Source: Candidatus Woesearchaeota archaeon (GTDB lineage: Archaea; Nanobdellota; Nanobdellia; Woesearchaeales; GW2011-AR9). Taken from it: 54,842 nt of DNA. The DNA lies in contig JABJOX010000055.1 of NCBI GenBank assembly GCA_018664115.1, positions 1 to 54,842 on the forward strand. Direction: 5' to 3'. The notes under the pieces are model-generated. The model did not search any database. It was not told where the DNA came from and was given only the letters and a program-made list of their open reading frames with translations. Position numbers and translations under genes: made by a program. Numbering within the stretch: position 1 is the first letter of the stretch; the number at the start of each line of letters is the position of its first letter. This document shows positions 27,935 through 36,510 of this stretch, piece by piece.

Positions 27935-28531
27935 TCATAACCTCGCAATCTTACCGGCATCCGTTAACTTTAAATCTTCTACTAAACCCATCTCTTCTAG
28001 TTCTTTGATGTTTCGGTACAACATTGCCCGAGAGATATCAATCTTTTCAGATAGAACCATTAAAGAAGTAAACTTTTTTTCCTCTAAATATTCAAGAACT
28101 TTTTTTTGTGATTCATTAAGTTGAAATTGTAATTTTGGTAAAAAAACTGGTAGTTCACCTTTTTCCTCAGGATAATAGAGTATTTTTTTTACTCTCGATG
28201 GCCTAGCATAAGCACCAAATAATAAACCAATAGCTTTAGTCTTCCTTCCAGAAGTAATATTTACAAAAATTTGATCATCTTTAGGTTGCATATCAATTAT
28301 TTCTACGGCTTTAGTTGCAATAGCAACAATGTCATAAACTTCTGTTTTAACAACTTTGATATCAATAACTCTACCTAAAGAGTTTTTTAACAACTCTAAA
28401 CTCTTTTCCTGCTCTTTAGAAGGGACTTTGTCAATAAGAAGATACATTCTGCTAGGACCAAGTTTATTAGCTGCCACTAATACTGGATCTACATTGTATA
28501 ATGTTGCAATTAAGATTTTGTGATTTCCCAT
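27935..28531 (-). CDS. CARF-domain winged-HTH transcriptional regulator (Csa3-like)
   Basis: N-term Rossmann-like ILIATLYNVDPVLVAANKLGPSRMYLLID, IFVNITSGRKTKAIGLLFGAYA signature, C-term wHTH KVLEYLEEKKFTSLMVLSEKIDISRAMLYRNIKELEEMGLVE. Confidence 0.75.
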   Translation of the reverse strand: MGNHKILIATLYNVDPVLVAANKLGPSRMYLLIDKVPSKEQEKSLELLKNSLGRVIDIKVVKTEVYDIVAIATKAVEIIDMQPKDDQIFVNITSGRKTKAIGLLFGAYARPSRVKKILYYPEEKGELPVFLPKLQFQLNESQKKVLEYLEEKKFTSLMVLSEKIDISRAMLYRNIKELEEMGLVEDLKLTDAGKIARL

Positions 28532-28588
28532 ATTTAAGTATTATAATGAACGCTTAGTTTATAAATATTTCTATTAAAAAGCATAAAA

Positions 28589-28606
28589 TTCTACAAATGA
28601 GTAGAA
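28589..28606. promoter_or_regulatory. Inverted repeat TTCTAC-aaatga-GTAGAA in the divergent promoter of CARF and mini-MCM operons
   Basis: Perfect 6-bp arms, 6-nt spacer, between two opposed TATA-like boxes. Confidence 0.5.
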
Positions 28607-28639
28607 AAGTTTAAATATAAGTATATCTCACATACTTCT

Positions 28640-28756
28640 ATGAACGACAAAAAAGCAGTCAAGATTCATGATATAAAGGAGGATGAATTTGTAGATTTTA
28701 TGAAAGACAGGAAAAACTATAAATCTTTTAAAAAAGAAAATGGACCAGATAACTGA
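28640..28756 (+). CDS. 38-aa charged small protein
   Basis: MNDKKAVKIHDIKEDEFVDFMKDRKNYKSFKKENGPDN; overlaps start of next ORF. Confidence 0.4.
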   Translation: MNDKKAVKIHDIKEDEFVDFMKDRKNYKSFKKENGPDN

Positions 28757-29042
28757 AATGTTAAAACAAAGTAAAGAAAATATTGCAATTAGATACTTAC
28801 CCAGAAAAGATTATGAAAAGCGAAAAGAAGATTTAATTCTAACTTTACAAGAAAACTTAAGTAAATTAGAAGATAAAAAACAAGAGTTCATGGAGATTGC
28901 TGTAGAATTATTAGAATCTAAAGAAAAATCTGAAAAGACTTTACAGTTTATTAAGAAAGACTTAGAAAAGATCAATACCACTATTGTGCAAACTAGAGGG
29001 TATGTTTCTCTGATCAATAATAATCCTTTCTTTAGAGATTAA
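28740..29042 (+). CDS. Coiled-coil hypothetical protein
   Basis: 100 aa, heptad-like Lys/Glu-rich. Confidence 0.55.
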   Translation: MDQITEMLKQSKENIAIRYLPRKDYEKRKEDLILTLQENLSKLEDKKQEFMEIAVELLESKEKSEKTLQFIKKDLEKINTTIVQTRGYVSLINNNPFFRD

Positions 29043-29174
29043 AAATGAAATTAAAAACTATACCACTCGCCAAGAATATCGCTTATAAGAATTTCCAGTA
29101 ACTAACATATCTATCAGAACTTCGAAATAGATATTAAAGGGTTAATTCTCAAATATAAAAAGGGGTGATTGAAT

Positions 29175-30194
29175 ATGAATACAGAAAGTTTTTTACCAAA
29201 TATTTATTTAAATAAACACATGAAACAAGCATTACTATTGCAGTTAGTTTCTAAAGAACCAATTAATATATTGTTTGTAGGCGATCCATATAGTGGAAAA
29301 ACAACGATACTACAAGAGATGGCTAAACAAAAAGAAAAAGCAACATTTTGTGATGGAATATTATTTACAAAAATACTTACACCTACAAATGTTTTAATTA
29401 AAGAGACGATGAATAACACAGAATTGCTATGTGTTGATGATGTTGATTCTTGTACCGCTGAAGATAGAATGGTTTTAAAAGATATTCTTAATTCTAAAAT
29501 GTCAGTATTAGCCGTAGCTAACCCTAAATTTGGTAGGTTTGATCCTTATGATTTAATCCGGAACCAAATTAGTCTTGATACTAAGACCATTTCTTCTTTT
29601 GACTTAATCTTTCCATTGAAAGATTTTCCGGAAGAAAAGAAAGACAGAATGTTAGCTAAATTAATGTTTAACAAATCAGAAAATAAATTGTTTGATTTAC
29701 CTAAAGGACATAAAGTAATAATTAACATAGAACTTGAAGAGAAAATGATTGATTATTATGTTAAAAATAGGGCAACACCAGTTGAAGATTTTGTTGTAAT
29801 TAAACATGTCTTGAGAACTTTTACTACTTTAATCAAACTAACTAAAGCTAGTGCAATCTTAAATGAAAGATTAACAGCAAATGAAGATGATCTCAATGTT
29901 GCTATTGAGATTATTGAATATAGTTTTAATCAGATGACAAAAGATGCCGAAAGTGGGGTTATTGATATTGATAGAATCTCTTCTGCAAATTTAACTGCTC
30001 CAAAAAGAAAAAATATTAACATAGTTTTAAAGATTATAGAAGATTTAACTGAAAGAAATGTTCTTGTAGAAGATATAATCGAAAAAGGAAAACGTTTAGG
30101 AATAGAAACAGAGATAATTGATGAAGCATTGGAACAATTAAGAAGAATGGGAGAAATATATGAACCTCACGTAGGTTTTGTAACTAAATTATAA
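29175..30194 (+). CDS. Truncated MCM-like AAA+ ATPase with C-terminal wHTH
   Basis: NIYLNKHMKQALLLQLVS..ILFVGDPYSGKTT; VANPKFGRFDPYDLIRNQISLDTKTISSFDLIF; AGGGGTGA SD. Confidence 0.8.
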   Translation: MNTESFLPNIYLNKHMKQALLLQLVSKEPINILFVGDPYSGKTTILQEMAKQKEKATFCDGILFTKILTPTNVLIKETMNNTELLCVDDVDSCTAEDRMVLKDILNSKMSVLAVANPKFGRFDPYDLIRNQISLDTKTISSFDLIFPLKDFPEEKKDRMLAKLMFNKSENKLFDLPKGHKVIINIELEEKMIDYYVKNRATPVEDFVVIKHVLRTFTTLIKLTKASAILNERLTANEDDLNVAIEIIEYSFNQMTKDAESGVIDIDRISSANLTAPKRKNINIVLKIIEDLTERNVLVEDIIEKGKRLGIETEIIDEALEQLRRMGEIYEPHVGFVTKL

Positions 30195-30208
30195 AAGGGG
30201 GAATTAAC

Positions 30209-30367
30209 ATGACAAAACAAAAATTAAACAGAATTTCTATAGCGGGACTAACCATTGAATCAACAGATAGTATTGAAAAGATATCTAAAGTTGCAGATAA
30301 GATCTTAACTAAACATAAACATTTAGTTGAAGATAAGGTACAAGTGTTTCAAAACCCTTGTTATTGA
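30209..30367 (+). CDS. 52-aa hypothetical protein
   Basis: MTKQKLNRISIAGLTIESTDSIEKISKVADKILTKHKHLVEDKVQVFQNPCY; AAAAGGGGGAATTAAC SD. Confidence 0.45.
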   Translation: MTKQKLNRISIAGLTIESTDSIEKISKVADKILTKHKHLVEDKVQVFQNPCY

Positions 30368-30369
30368 AA

Positions 30370-30618
30370 ATGTTACCTAAATATCAAGAAGTTTCAGATG
30401 AAAAATTAGGGGAAATGAACGCAGAAGAAAAGCTTACTGAAATTAAGAAAGCATTTAATGAAATACTTAAAAAGACAATTCCTCCAGAACCAGAAGATTT
30501 AATTGACGGAATGTATAAAAGATTAGAACCTCCTTTTAACAAAGGTACAATTAAAAGGTTAGAATTTAATCATTATCTGTATATTTGTTTTGCTGATGTT
30601 GTGCAAAGGTTGATTTGA
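30370..30618 (+). CDS. Hypothetical protein (start trimmed to MLPKYQEV)
   Basis: Close packing with upstream small ORF. Confidence 0.5.
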   Translation: MLPKYQEVSDEKLGEMNAEEKLTEIKKAFNEILKKTIPPEPEDLIDGMYKRLEPPFNKGTIKRLEFNHYLYICFADVVQRLI

Positions 30619-30624
30619 GAATAT

Positions 30625-31920
30625 TTATTCTTCTACAATTATCAACGGACCAGTATATTCTGGAAGAACTATTGGTTCTATTTCTACTGCATTGGGTAAA
30701 TTCATTTTTTTAATATTATAATAAGTGCAAAATCCTGAGGTTTCTAAAGAACTCCCTATTTCAGCATTAAACTTTTCTGCCCCTAGTTTTGTGGTGAAAA
30801 ATTCGCTTTCACTTTGTCCTAAAGCAACAACGTCATGTGGATTATTAATTCCAAATAATTCAGGGCCAGTACAATCATCAGATTCATAATGAATATTTAA
30901 AGTGGACATTCCCGGCCAATCGCCACCAGTTACAACCTTACCATTAAAACGTAAATAATAAACTTTATCAATGTTCACATCATAAATTGTAACATAAGTA
31001 GAGTGACCCAGTCCAGACATTGGTTTCCATCCCAAAACATAACCAACCTCTTTACCTTCAGAATCATAAACTTTTAACGACGGACCAGTTGGTCCCATCT
31101 CGCCAGGAATTCCTTGTTCACCTTGTAAACCAGTATTTCCAGTATCCCCTTTTAGTCCGGCCAATCCAGTTAAACCTTGGATTCCTTGTTCTCCTTTTAG
31201 ACCAGGAAGTCCTTGTAAACCAGTTTCTCCCTGAATACCTTGTGGACCCATAATACCCATTAAACCTTCTAAACCCTGTTCGCCTTTCGGTCCAACTGGA
31301 CCTTGTAATCCGGCATCTCCTTTTGGACCTTGAATTCCCTGATAACCCTGTTCACCTTTCGGACCAGTCTCTCCAGCAATACCTTGAGGACCTACTTCCC
31401 CTTGCAAACCAGTATCACCTTTGTAACCCTGAATACCTTGTTCTCCTTTTTCACCAGGTATTCCTTGAGAACCAACATCACCTTTAAGTCCTTGAATTCC
31501 CTGAAATCCTTGTAATCCTGTATCCCCTTTAATCCCTTGCAAACCCATAAGTCCCATTGGACCTTGCGGACCAGTTAATCCAGTTTCTCCTTGCGAGCCA
31601 GTTTCTCCTTTTTCCCCAGGAACTCCTTGTAAACCAGTATCACCTTTGTATCCCTGAATTCCTTGTTCTCCTTCTGAACCAGGTGTTCCTTGAGGGCCAG
31701 TTTCTCCTTGCAAACCAGTATCTCCTTTAGAACCAGGTATTCCTTGTAAACCAATAGGACCTTGCTCACCAACTAAAGGTGTTTGATTTTCTAAATATTC
31801 AACACGTTGTTCTAACTGAGCAATTTTTTCATTATAATTAGTTGAAGGATTATTATCTAGATCACAAGAAGGTAATGCTGCACAAGCTGCAAATAATAAA
31901 GTAGTAAGTGTTTTTCTCAT
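30625..31920 (-). CDS. Collagen-like (Gly-X-Y) secreted lipoprotein
   Basis: Signal peptide with lipobox-like LPSC, coiled coil [16 protein letters not shown], ~76 GXY triplets, C-terminal globular domain. Confidence 0.85.
   Translation of the reverse strand: MRKTLTTLLFAACAALPSCDLDNNPSTNYNEKIAQLEQRVEYLENQTPLVGEQGPIGLQGIPGSKGDTGLQGETGPQGTPGSEGEQGIQGYKGDTGLQGVPGEKGETGSQGETGLTGPQGPMGLMGLQGIKGDTGLQGFQGIQGLKGDVGSQGIPGEKGEQGIQGYKGDTGLQGEVGPQGIAGETGPKGEQGYQGIQGPKGDAGLQGPVGPKGEQGLEGLMGIMGPQGIQGETGLQGLPGLKGEQGIQGLTGLAGLKGDTGNTGLQGEQGIPGEMGPTGPSLKVYDSEGKEVGYVLGWKPMSGLGHSTYVTIYDVNIDKVYYLRFNGKVVTGGDWPGMSTLNIHYESDDCTGPELFGINNPHDVVALGQSESEFFTTKLGAEKFNAEIGSSLETSGFCTYYNIKKMNLPNAVEIEPIVLPEYTGPLIIVEE
31083..31770 (-). 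repeat. Gly-X-Y encoding repeat tract
   Basis: Tandem 9-nt periodicity (GDTGLQG, GEQGIQG and similar). Confidence 0.85.
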
Positions 31921-31980
31921 TTATATCAAAATAGAGGTGTTTTTTAAAAATTTATGTGAAAAAAGAAAGAATTAAAGACT

Positions 31981-32409
31981 CTAGGGTAATGTCTCACAAG
32001 CAATTCCATCCCCATCTCTATCTAAATGATGTACATCAATACTGGGGCCACCATCTCTTTCAAATACTTTTTGAGCTTCAGCGTGAGTATTAAAATCAGC
32101 ACAATCATATATGTTGTTTGGGTCTTTTGAACCATCATAATCCGCCCCATATTTTTCTTTATATTGTTCTGTTTCTAGGGCTGTGTATTGATCACCAGAT
32201 GATTGATCATACATCATATCTTCATATAATTCATCTTCGTACGTATCAATCAGAAATACAAATAACATAATAGTAAAAAAATATCCCCAATGTTTCTTTT
32301 TGTCCGTTACTAAATTATAGAAAAAAAGAAATGCTAATATCACTACGAAAAACATCTTTGCATAAATTAGAGTCATTAATGTTGAAAATACCATTTTATT
32401 TAAGCCCAC
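31981..32409 (-). CDS. Membrane protein with C-terminal Excalibur Ca-binding-like domain
   Basis: YDCADFNTHAEAQKVFER..HHLDRDGDGIACETLP. Confidence 0.8.
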   Translation of the reverse strand: MGLNKMVFSTLMTLIYAKMFFVVILAFLFFYNLVTDKKKHWGYFFTIMLFVFLIDTYEDELYEDMMYDQSSGDQYTALETEQYKEKYGADYDGSKDPNNIYDCADFNTHAEAQKVFERDGGPSIDVHHLDRDGDGIACETLP

Positions 32410-32412
32410 AGA

Positions 32413-32721
32413 TTATTTTTTAAACTTCCCTATATTTGGATTATCAATTTTAATTGACATAGCAATCAAAAATATAAAAATTGTGATTAGATACATTCTG
32501 TTAAGATACTTTGTGCCATAGTATTGTTCTTCATCTAAACAATCCCCCCAAGGTTCTGAAAGTTCTTTGTTTGCAGGATCAGAAATATTCTCAAAAATCT
32601 TTTCACTATACATATTACACAAATCTCTTTGGTCATCAAGCATTTTCTTATCCCAATACCCCAGAAAAGCAAGCATTAAGAGAAATGTAATTAATGTTAT
32701 AGTAAGAATTTTTATTTTCAT
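32413..32721 (-). CDS. Small membrane protein
   Basis: Two TM segments; 4-nt overlap with 32718..33083. Confidence 0.5.
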   Translation of the reverse strand: MKIKILTITLITFLLMLAFLGYWDKKMLDDQRDLCNMYSEKIFENISDPANKELSEPWGDCLDEEQYYGTKYLNRMYLITIFIFLIAMSIKIDNPNIGKFKK

Positions 32722-33083
32722 TTTCTTATCTTCTTTTTATACCATTTAGGTTCCAGAAAAGCCATAATTAAACACATTATGTGTCCGAACCAAGTTAAAT
32801 AAATGAATGGTTCATACATCTCTCCACCAACAGTACAACGAACATCATGTTCATTTAGTGGTGAGTCATCATAGGCGCTTTGTTTTTCATACCATTCATC
32901 TTCTGTGATTTCCCCACTTTGATATCTATCCCAAAGTAAATTTTCTATAATAGTACAAGGATTTCCAACTATCTTCGCTACTTTTCCATAAGGCAAGTAG
33001 CCGTTATTAGAATCAAGTTGAATGAAGAACGTTCCCAAAAGGAAAAAACCCACCGACAGAATAATCCATTGTATTTTATTCAT
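32718..33083 (-). CDS. Small membrane protein
   Basis: TM segments at both ends. Confidence 0.5.
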   Translation of the reverse strand: MNKIQWIILSVGFFLLGTFFIQLDSNNGYLPYGKVAKIVGNPCTIIENLLWDRYQSGEITEDEWYEKQSAYDDSPLNEHDVRCTVGGEMYEPFIYLTWFGHIMCLIMAFLEPKWYKKKIRK

Positions 33084-33173
33084 AACATAATGAAATCACT
33101 TTTACTTTATAAATTTGTTCATAAATTGATGAGGGAAAATCTTCAGAAACTTCTGTACATCTAAAAAACAAAA

Positions 33174-33722
33174 CTAACTCAGCTCTCGCTTCAACATCTT
33201 ATGAGCTTTATTAACTTCTTTAAATTTCTCTGTACTACCGCCCTCAACATCAGGATGATATTCTTTAGCCATCTTTTTATAATGTTGACCGATTAATTCT
33301 AAATCATTACAATCTTCTTCAACACCAAGTAATTTACGAGCTTCTTTACGTTTTTCTTCCACATCACGATCTTCAGAAAAATCTAAAACAAATTGTTCAA
33401 CAGTTTTTTCTTTACTAAGAATTAAATCAACTTCAGCTTCAATCACTTTGAAAACAACATAAATATTTTCCACAAATTTTCTAGATAGCCCATAACTGTA
33501 ATAAAGATTCTGACCTTCAAAGTACCAAGAAGCAGATGCCTTACCTCGTTTGTATGCAACAGGTTGTAAAGGTATCTCAACATCATCTTCAACAACGCCA
33601 ATCTTTCTAAGTAAAGTGATGATATTGTTTTTGAATTGTAATGCTCTTCTGTCAAAAGAATCTCTAATTAAGGGAGCGTTAAATTCATGTCCTTTTACTG
33701 TCATTTTTGTAATATTAGCCAT
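33174..33722 (-). CDS. J-domain (DnaJ-like) protein
   Basis: C-terminal LELIGQHYKKMAKEYHPDVEGGSTEKFKEVNKAHKML with HPD motif. Confidence 0.8.
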   Translation of the reverse strand: MANITKMTVKGHEFNAPLIRDSFDRRALQFKNNIITLLRKIGVVEDDVEIPLQPVAYKRGKASASWYFEGQNLYYSYGLSRKFVENIYVVFKVIEAEVDLILSKEKTVEQFVLDFSEDRDVEEKRKEARKLLGVEEDCNDLELIGQHYKKMAKEYHPDVEGGSTEKFKEVNKAHKMLKRELS

Positions 33723-33839
33723 TTTTTGTGTGATTATACGAAATTCTACTCTCTGTTTATAAATGTATACTACAGAATATAAGTATTAAGAACACCAGAG
33801 AATAATAACAAATATAAACACTAAACATTTAATTCCCCT

Positions 33840-34112
33840 ATGGAAAACAAAGAATGGTTTGTTTATATCTTAGAATGCCACAACGATTCTCTTTATACAG
33901 GCATCACTAACGATTTAAAGAAACGTATGCTTACACATAAAAGCGGCAAAGGAAGTAAATATGTTCGTGCCAAAGGTTTTAAAAAACTATTACACGCAAT
34001 TTCTACAACAAATAAAAGTGAAGCAGCTAAGATGGAATATCAAATTAAACAATTAGAACGAAACGATAAAATTACTTTCTTTATGAAACATCCAAATCTA
34101 AAACTTCTCTAA
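33840..34112 (+). CDS. GIY-YIG nuclease family protein (UPF0213/YhbQ-like)
   Basis: WFVYILECHNDSLYTGITNDLKKRMLTHKSGKGSKYVRAK. Confidence 0.9.
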   Translation: MENKEWFVYILECHNDSLYTGITNDLKKRMLTHKSGKGSKYVRAKGFKKLLHAISTTNKSEAAKMEYQIKQLERNDKITFFMKHPNLKLL

Positions 34113-35642
34113 ACTCAGCTGTCCTTTACGTGTCCCTTTAGGAATCTCACGAACCTCAAGACCAAGCTGCTTATGAACGTCAACCGCTAATTTCACACCT
34201 AACATTTGTGCTAAAGAAGTTAAATCTGTTTTCTTCACATCACCCAAATCTTTTATCCCATTAATAACCATTTTTCTGGCACGAACACGACCAACACCTT
34301 TCAATTTTAATAAAGGTAACAACTCTTCTTTAACACCATTCTTAACACGAATTCTTAAATTATGAATTTCTTTGGTTAAACCACCAGCCATCATCGAAAC
34401 TCGAGCTAATTCTGAAGAAGCGTACAATAACCAATCAGCAATTTCAATTTTAACACGAATCTCTCCCGGACGAATATCAAAATTCTCTAATAAGAAATCC
34501 TCATTAGTTTCATTGATCCAAGCGTCAAAAAACAAGGAAGTTTTAATGGAATTAATAAATTCGTTATATTCTAAATCAAAAGCAGAAGGTTCTTCTTTCA
34601 ATAGTTTATCATAATTCTTAACCAGTTCTTCTTGAATTTTATCTTGTTCTTTTGCTTTAACTCTCAATAATGGCCGCATTTCTAAAGTATGACAAATCAT
34701 TTGTAAAAGAGAAAAACTATCTTTCTCAGAATTAAATTTTATTAAACAATCTAATAAATGTCTTGCAGTTAACGGATCAAGATACAATTCAGAAACTCTT
34801 TGTCCAAGCAAAGTAGCTTTTAATTTTCTAATTTCTTGATTCTTTTTGTTTAAATCTTTAGCAACAACAAAGTCATCTTGAACTCTATCTGCCCCAGAAA
34901 TTTTTACAAACTCCCATTCTTCTAACAGATTTAACATTTTATCCATAATCATTTCTAATTTAGCAAAATCTCGAAATTGTGAAGCCCAAAAAGTTTTTGA
35001 AAAGAAATCTTTCATATTCTTTTCATCTGTAATTATCCCAGAAGCGATTAAAGAAAGAAGATAAGTTCTTAACACCGGTTCAACAGCAAGTTTAGAATAT
35101 ATTTCTTCTGGTTTTCCTAAAACGTATCTGTCATAAATTTCTTGTTTATCATTTTCATCTTTTGCAACCGTTATCGCTTCTCCTTCTTTTTCAAACTCAG
35201 GCCGGCCAGCTCTGCCCGCCATTTGTAAATATTCTAAGACCGGAATCCAATCCATGCCCCATTTACCTGAAAACCTTTTAAGAGATTTGATAATCACACG
35301 ATAAGCAGGAAGTGACATCCCTGCTGCTAAGGTGGGAGTGCAACAAATTACTTTGATTTTCCCACTTCTAAACTCATCTTCAATCAAATCTTTTTGTTTC
35401 TGTACTAAACCAGCGTGATGAAAAGCAATTCCTTTCCTAACACAACGTGATAATCTCCGACACTGTTTTGTTGATGAAGAAGCAGCTTTAAGAACTTCTT
35501 CTTCCATTTCAGGATGTTGAAAATTAGTTAATTTAGAAATCTCTTCAGCAGATTTTTCTGCAGAAGCACGAGATGGTGCAAAAACTATTGCCTGCTTCTT
35601 CATCTTAATAGTTTCTACTGCTAATCGCTGAATATCATCCAT
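34098..35642 (-). CDS. Hel308/Ski2-like helicase lacking the N-terminal RecA1 domain
   Basis: QAIVFAPSRASAEKSAEEIS; GIAFHHAGL; GRAGRPEFEKEGEAI; C-terminal GVGRVRARKM HhH; no Walker A or DEAH box. Confidence 0.8.
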   Translation of the reverse strand: MDDIQRLAVETIKMKKQAIVFAPSRASAEKSAEEISKLTNFQHPEMEEEVLKAASSSTKQCRRLSRCVRKGIAFHHAGLVQKQKDLIEDEFRSGKIKVICCTPTLAAGMSLPAYRVIIKSLKRFSGKWGMDWIPVLEYLQMAGRAGRPEFEKEGEAITVAKDENDKQEIYDRYVLGKPEEIYSKLAVEPVLRTYLLSLIASGIITDEKNMKDFFSKTFWASQFRDFAKLEMIMDKMLNLLEEWEFVKISGADRVQDDFVVAKDLNKKNQEIRKLKATLLGQRVSELYLDPLTARHLLDCLIKFNSEKDSFSLLQMICHTLEMRPLLRVKAKEQDKIQEELVKNYDKLLKEEPSAFDLEYNEFINSIKTSLFFDAWINETNEDFLLENFDIRPGEIRVKIEIADWLLYASSELARVSMMAGGLTKEIHNLRIRVKNGVKEELLPLLKLKGVGRVRARKMVINGIKDLGDVKKTDLTSLAQMLGVKLAVDVHKQLGLEVREIPKGTRKGQLSLEKF

Positions 35643-35692
35643 ATTTATTCGGGATTAGTATAGATTTATTAAGTTAATGGTGATAAAGATTA

Positions 35693-36436
35693 TCATTTAG
35701 CTTGTTCCCAAATATGGTCAAAAAAAGTCCGAAAAGAATCAGCAACTTCTTTTCCTTTAATTACAATTAAGATAGGAATATCAGTCCATACTCCAAGAAG
35801 AGTATGATCTCTAAAAATATCTACTGTTGTCGGTGTTTCTTGAGAGGTATAACGTATATCACTATATTTTGATTTTGGTGCTAATTCAGGCGAACCTTTT
35901 ATTTTTTTGTTAGCAATCAATTTTTGATGAATACCAATTTGATCAGTTTTAACTCTCCAATGTTTGAAAAATAAAGCCCTTTCTTTTGACAATCTTTCTG
36001 GTAAACCAAAGGCATGCCAAACATCATTCTTTTTAGCATCTTTAATCAATAGATTAAAAACATTTTTTATGCCTGGCCACCCATTAAACACTTCTACAGA
36101 TTGATCTAATTTTTTTTCTTTCATTTCAGCAAGTAAAGTAGGAATGATTTTATTAAATTGTAAAGATTTTTCTTCAAATTCTTTTTTCTTTTTTTCTAAA
36201 TAATCTGGAATAAGTCGAGGGTCAATGGGATTAAATTTTTTCACACCATTTTCAATCACAGAACTTACAAAACCTTTTGTTTGTAAACGATCTAATATTT
36301 CATAAACTTTTGAACGAGAAATGCTAGCTATTTTTACTAATGGCCCTGCAGAAGTTAAACCAGTTTTCAATAAAGCAAGGTATACTTTACTTTCTCCTTT
36401 AGTCAAACCAATTTTTTCTAGTGCTCCAGTATCCAT
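35693..36436 (-). CDS. TrmB-family transcriptional regulator
   Basis: LEKIGLTKGESKVYLALLKTGLTSAGPLVKIASISRSKVYEILDRLQTKGFV. Confidence 0.85.
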   Translation of the reverse strand: MDTGALEKIGLTKGESKVYLALLKTGLTSAGPLVKIASISRSKVYEILDRLQTKGFVSSVIENGVKKFNPIDPRLIPDYLEKKKKEFEEKSLQFNKIIPTLLAEMKEKKLDQSVEVFNGWPGIKNVFNLLIKDAKKNDVWHAFGLPERLSKERALFFKHWRVKTDQIGIHQKLIANKKIKGSPELAPKSKYSDIRYTSQETPTTVDIFRDHTLLGVWTDIPILIVIKGKEVADSFRTFFDHIWEQAK

Positions 36437-36477
36437 TTTTAGTATCAATACTTATTGGTTTATATATTTGTCTGTTA

Positions 36478-36499
36478 TTGTCACGTAGGGGGGAGACAA
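36478..36499. promoter_or_regulatory. 22-bp motif TTGTCACGTAGGGGGGAGACAA, copy 1
   Basis: Identical to 37407..37428; TTGTC/GACAA arms; upstream of a TrmB gene. Confidence 0.6.
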
Positions 36500-36510
36500 G
36501 AATTTTAAGA

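Noticed and set aside
29043-29160. Possible decayed gene fragment between the coiled-coil ORF and mini-MCM (MKLKTIPLAKNIAYKNFQ*)
   Set aside because: Too short, no SD and no recognisable family.
31020-31515. Plus-strand ORFs antisense to the collagen-like gene, and 31575..31772 minus in another frame
   Set aside because: Products of the 9-nt repeat read in other frames; no SD or domain.
31083-31770. Repetitive tract considered as CRISPR-like
   Set aside because: 9-nt Gly-X-Y codon periodicity with no constant repeat plus unique spacers. No CRISPR array was seen elsewhere in the window.
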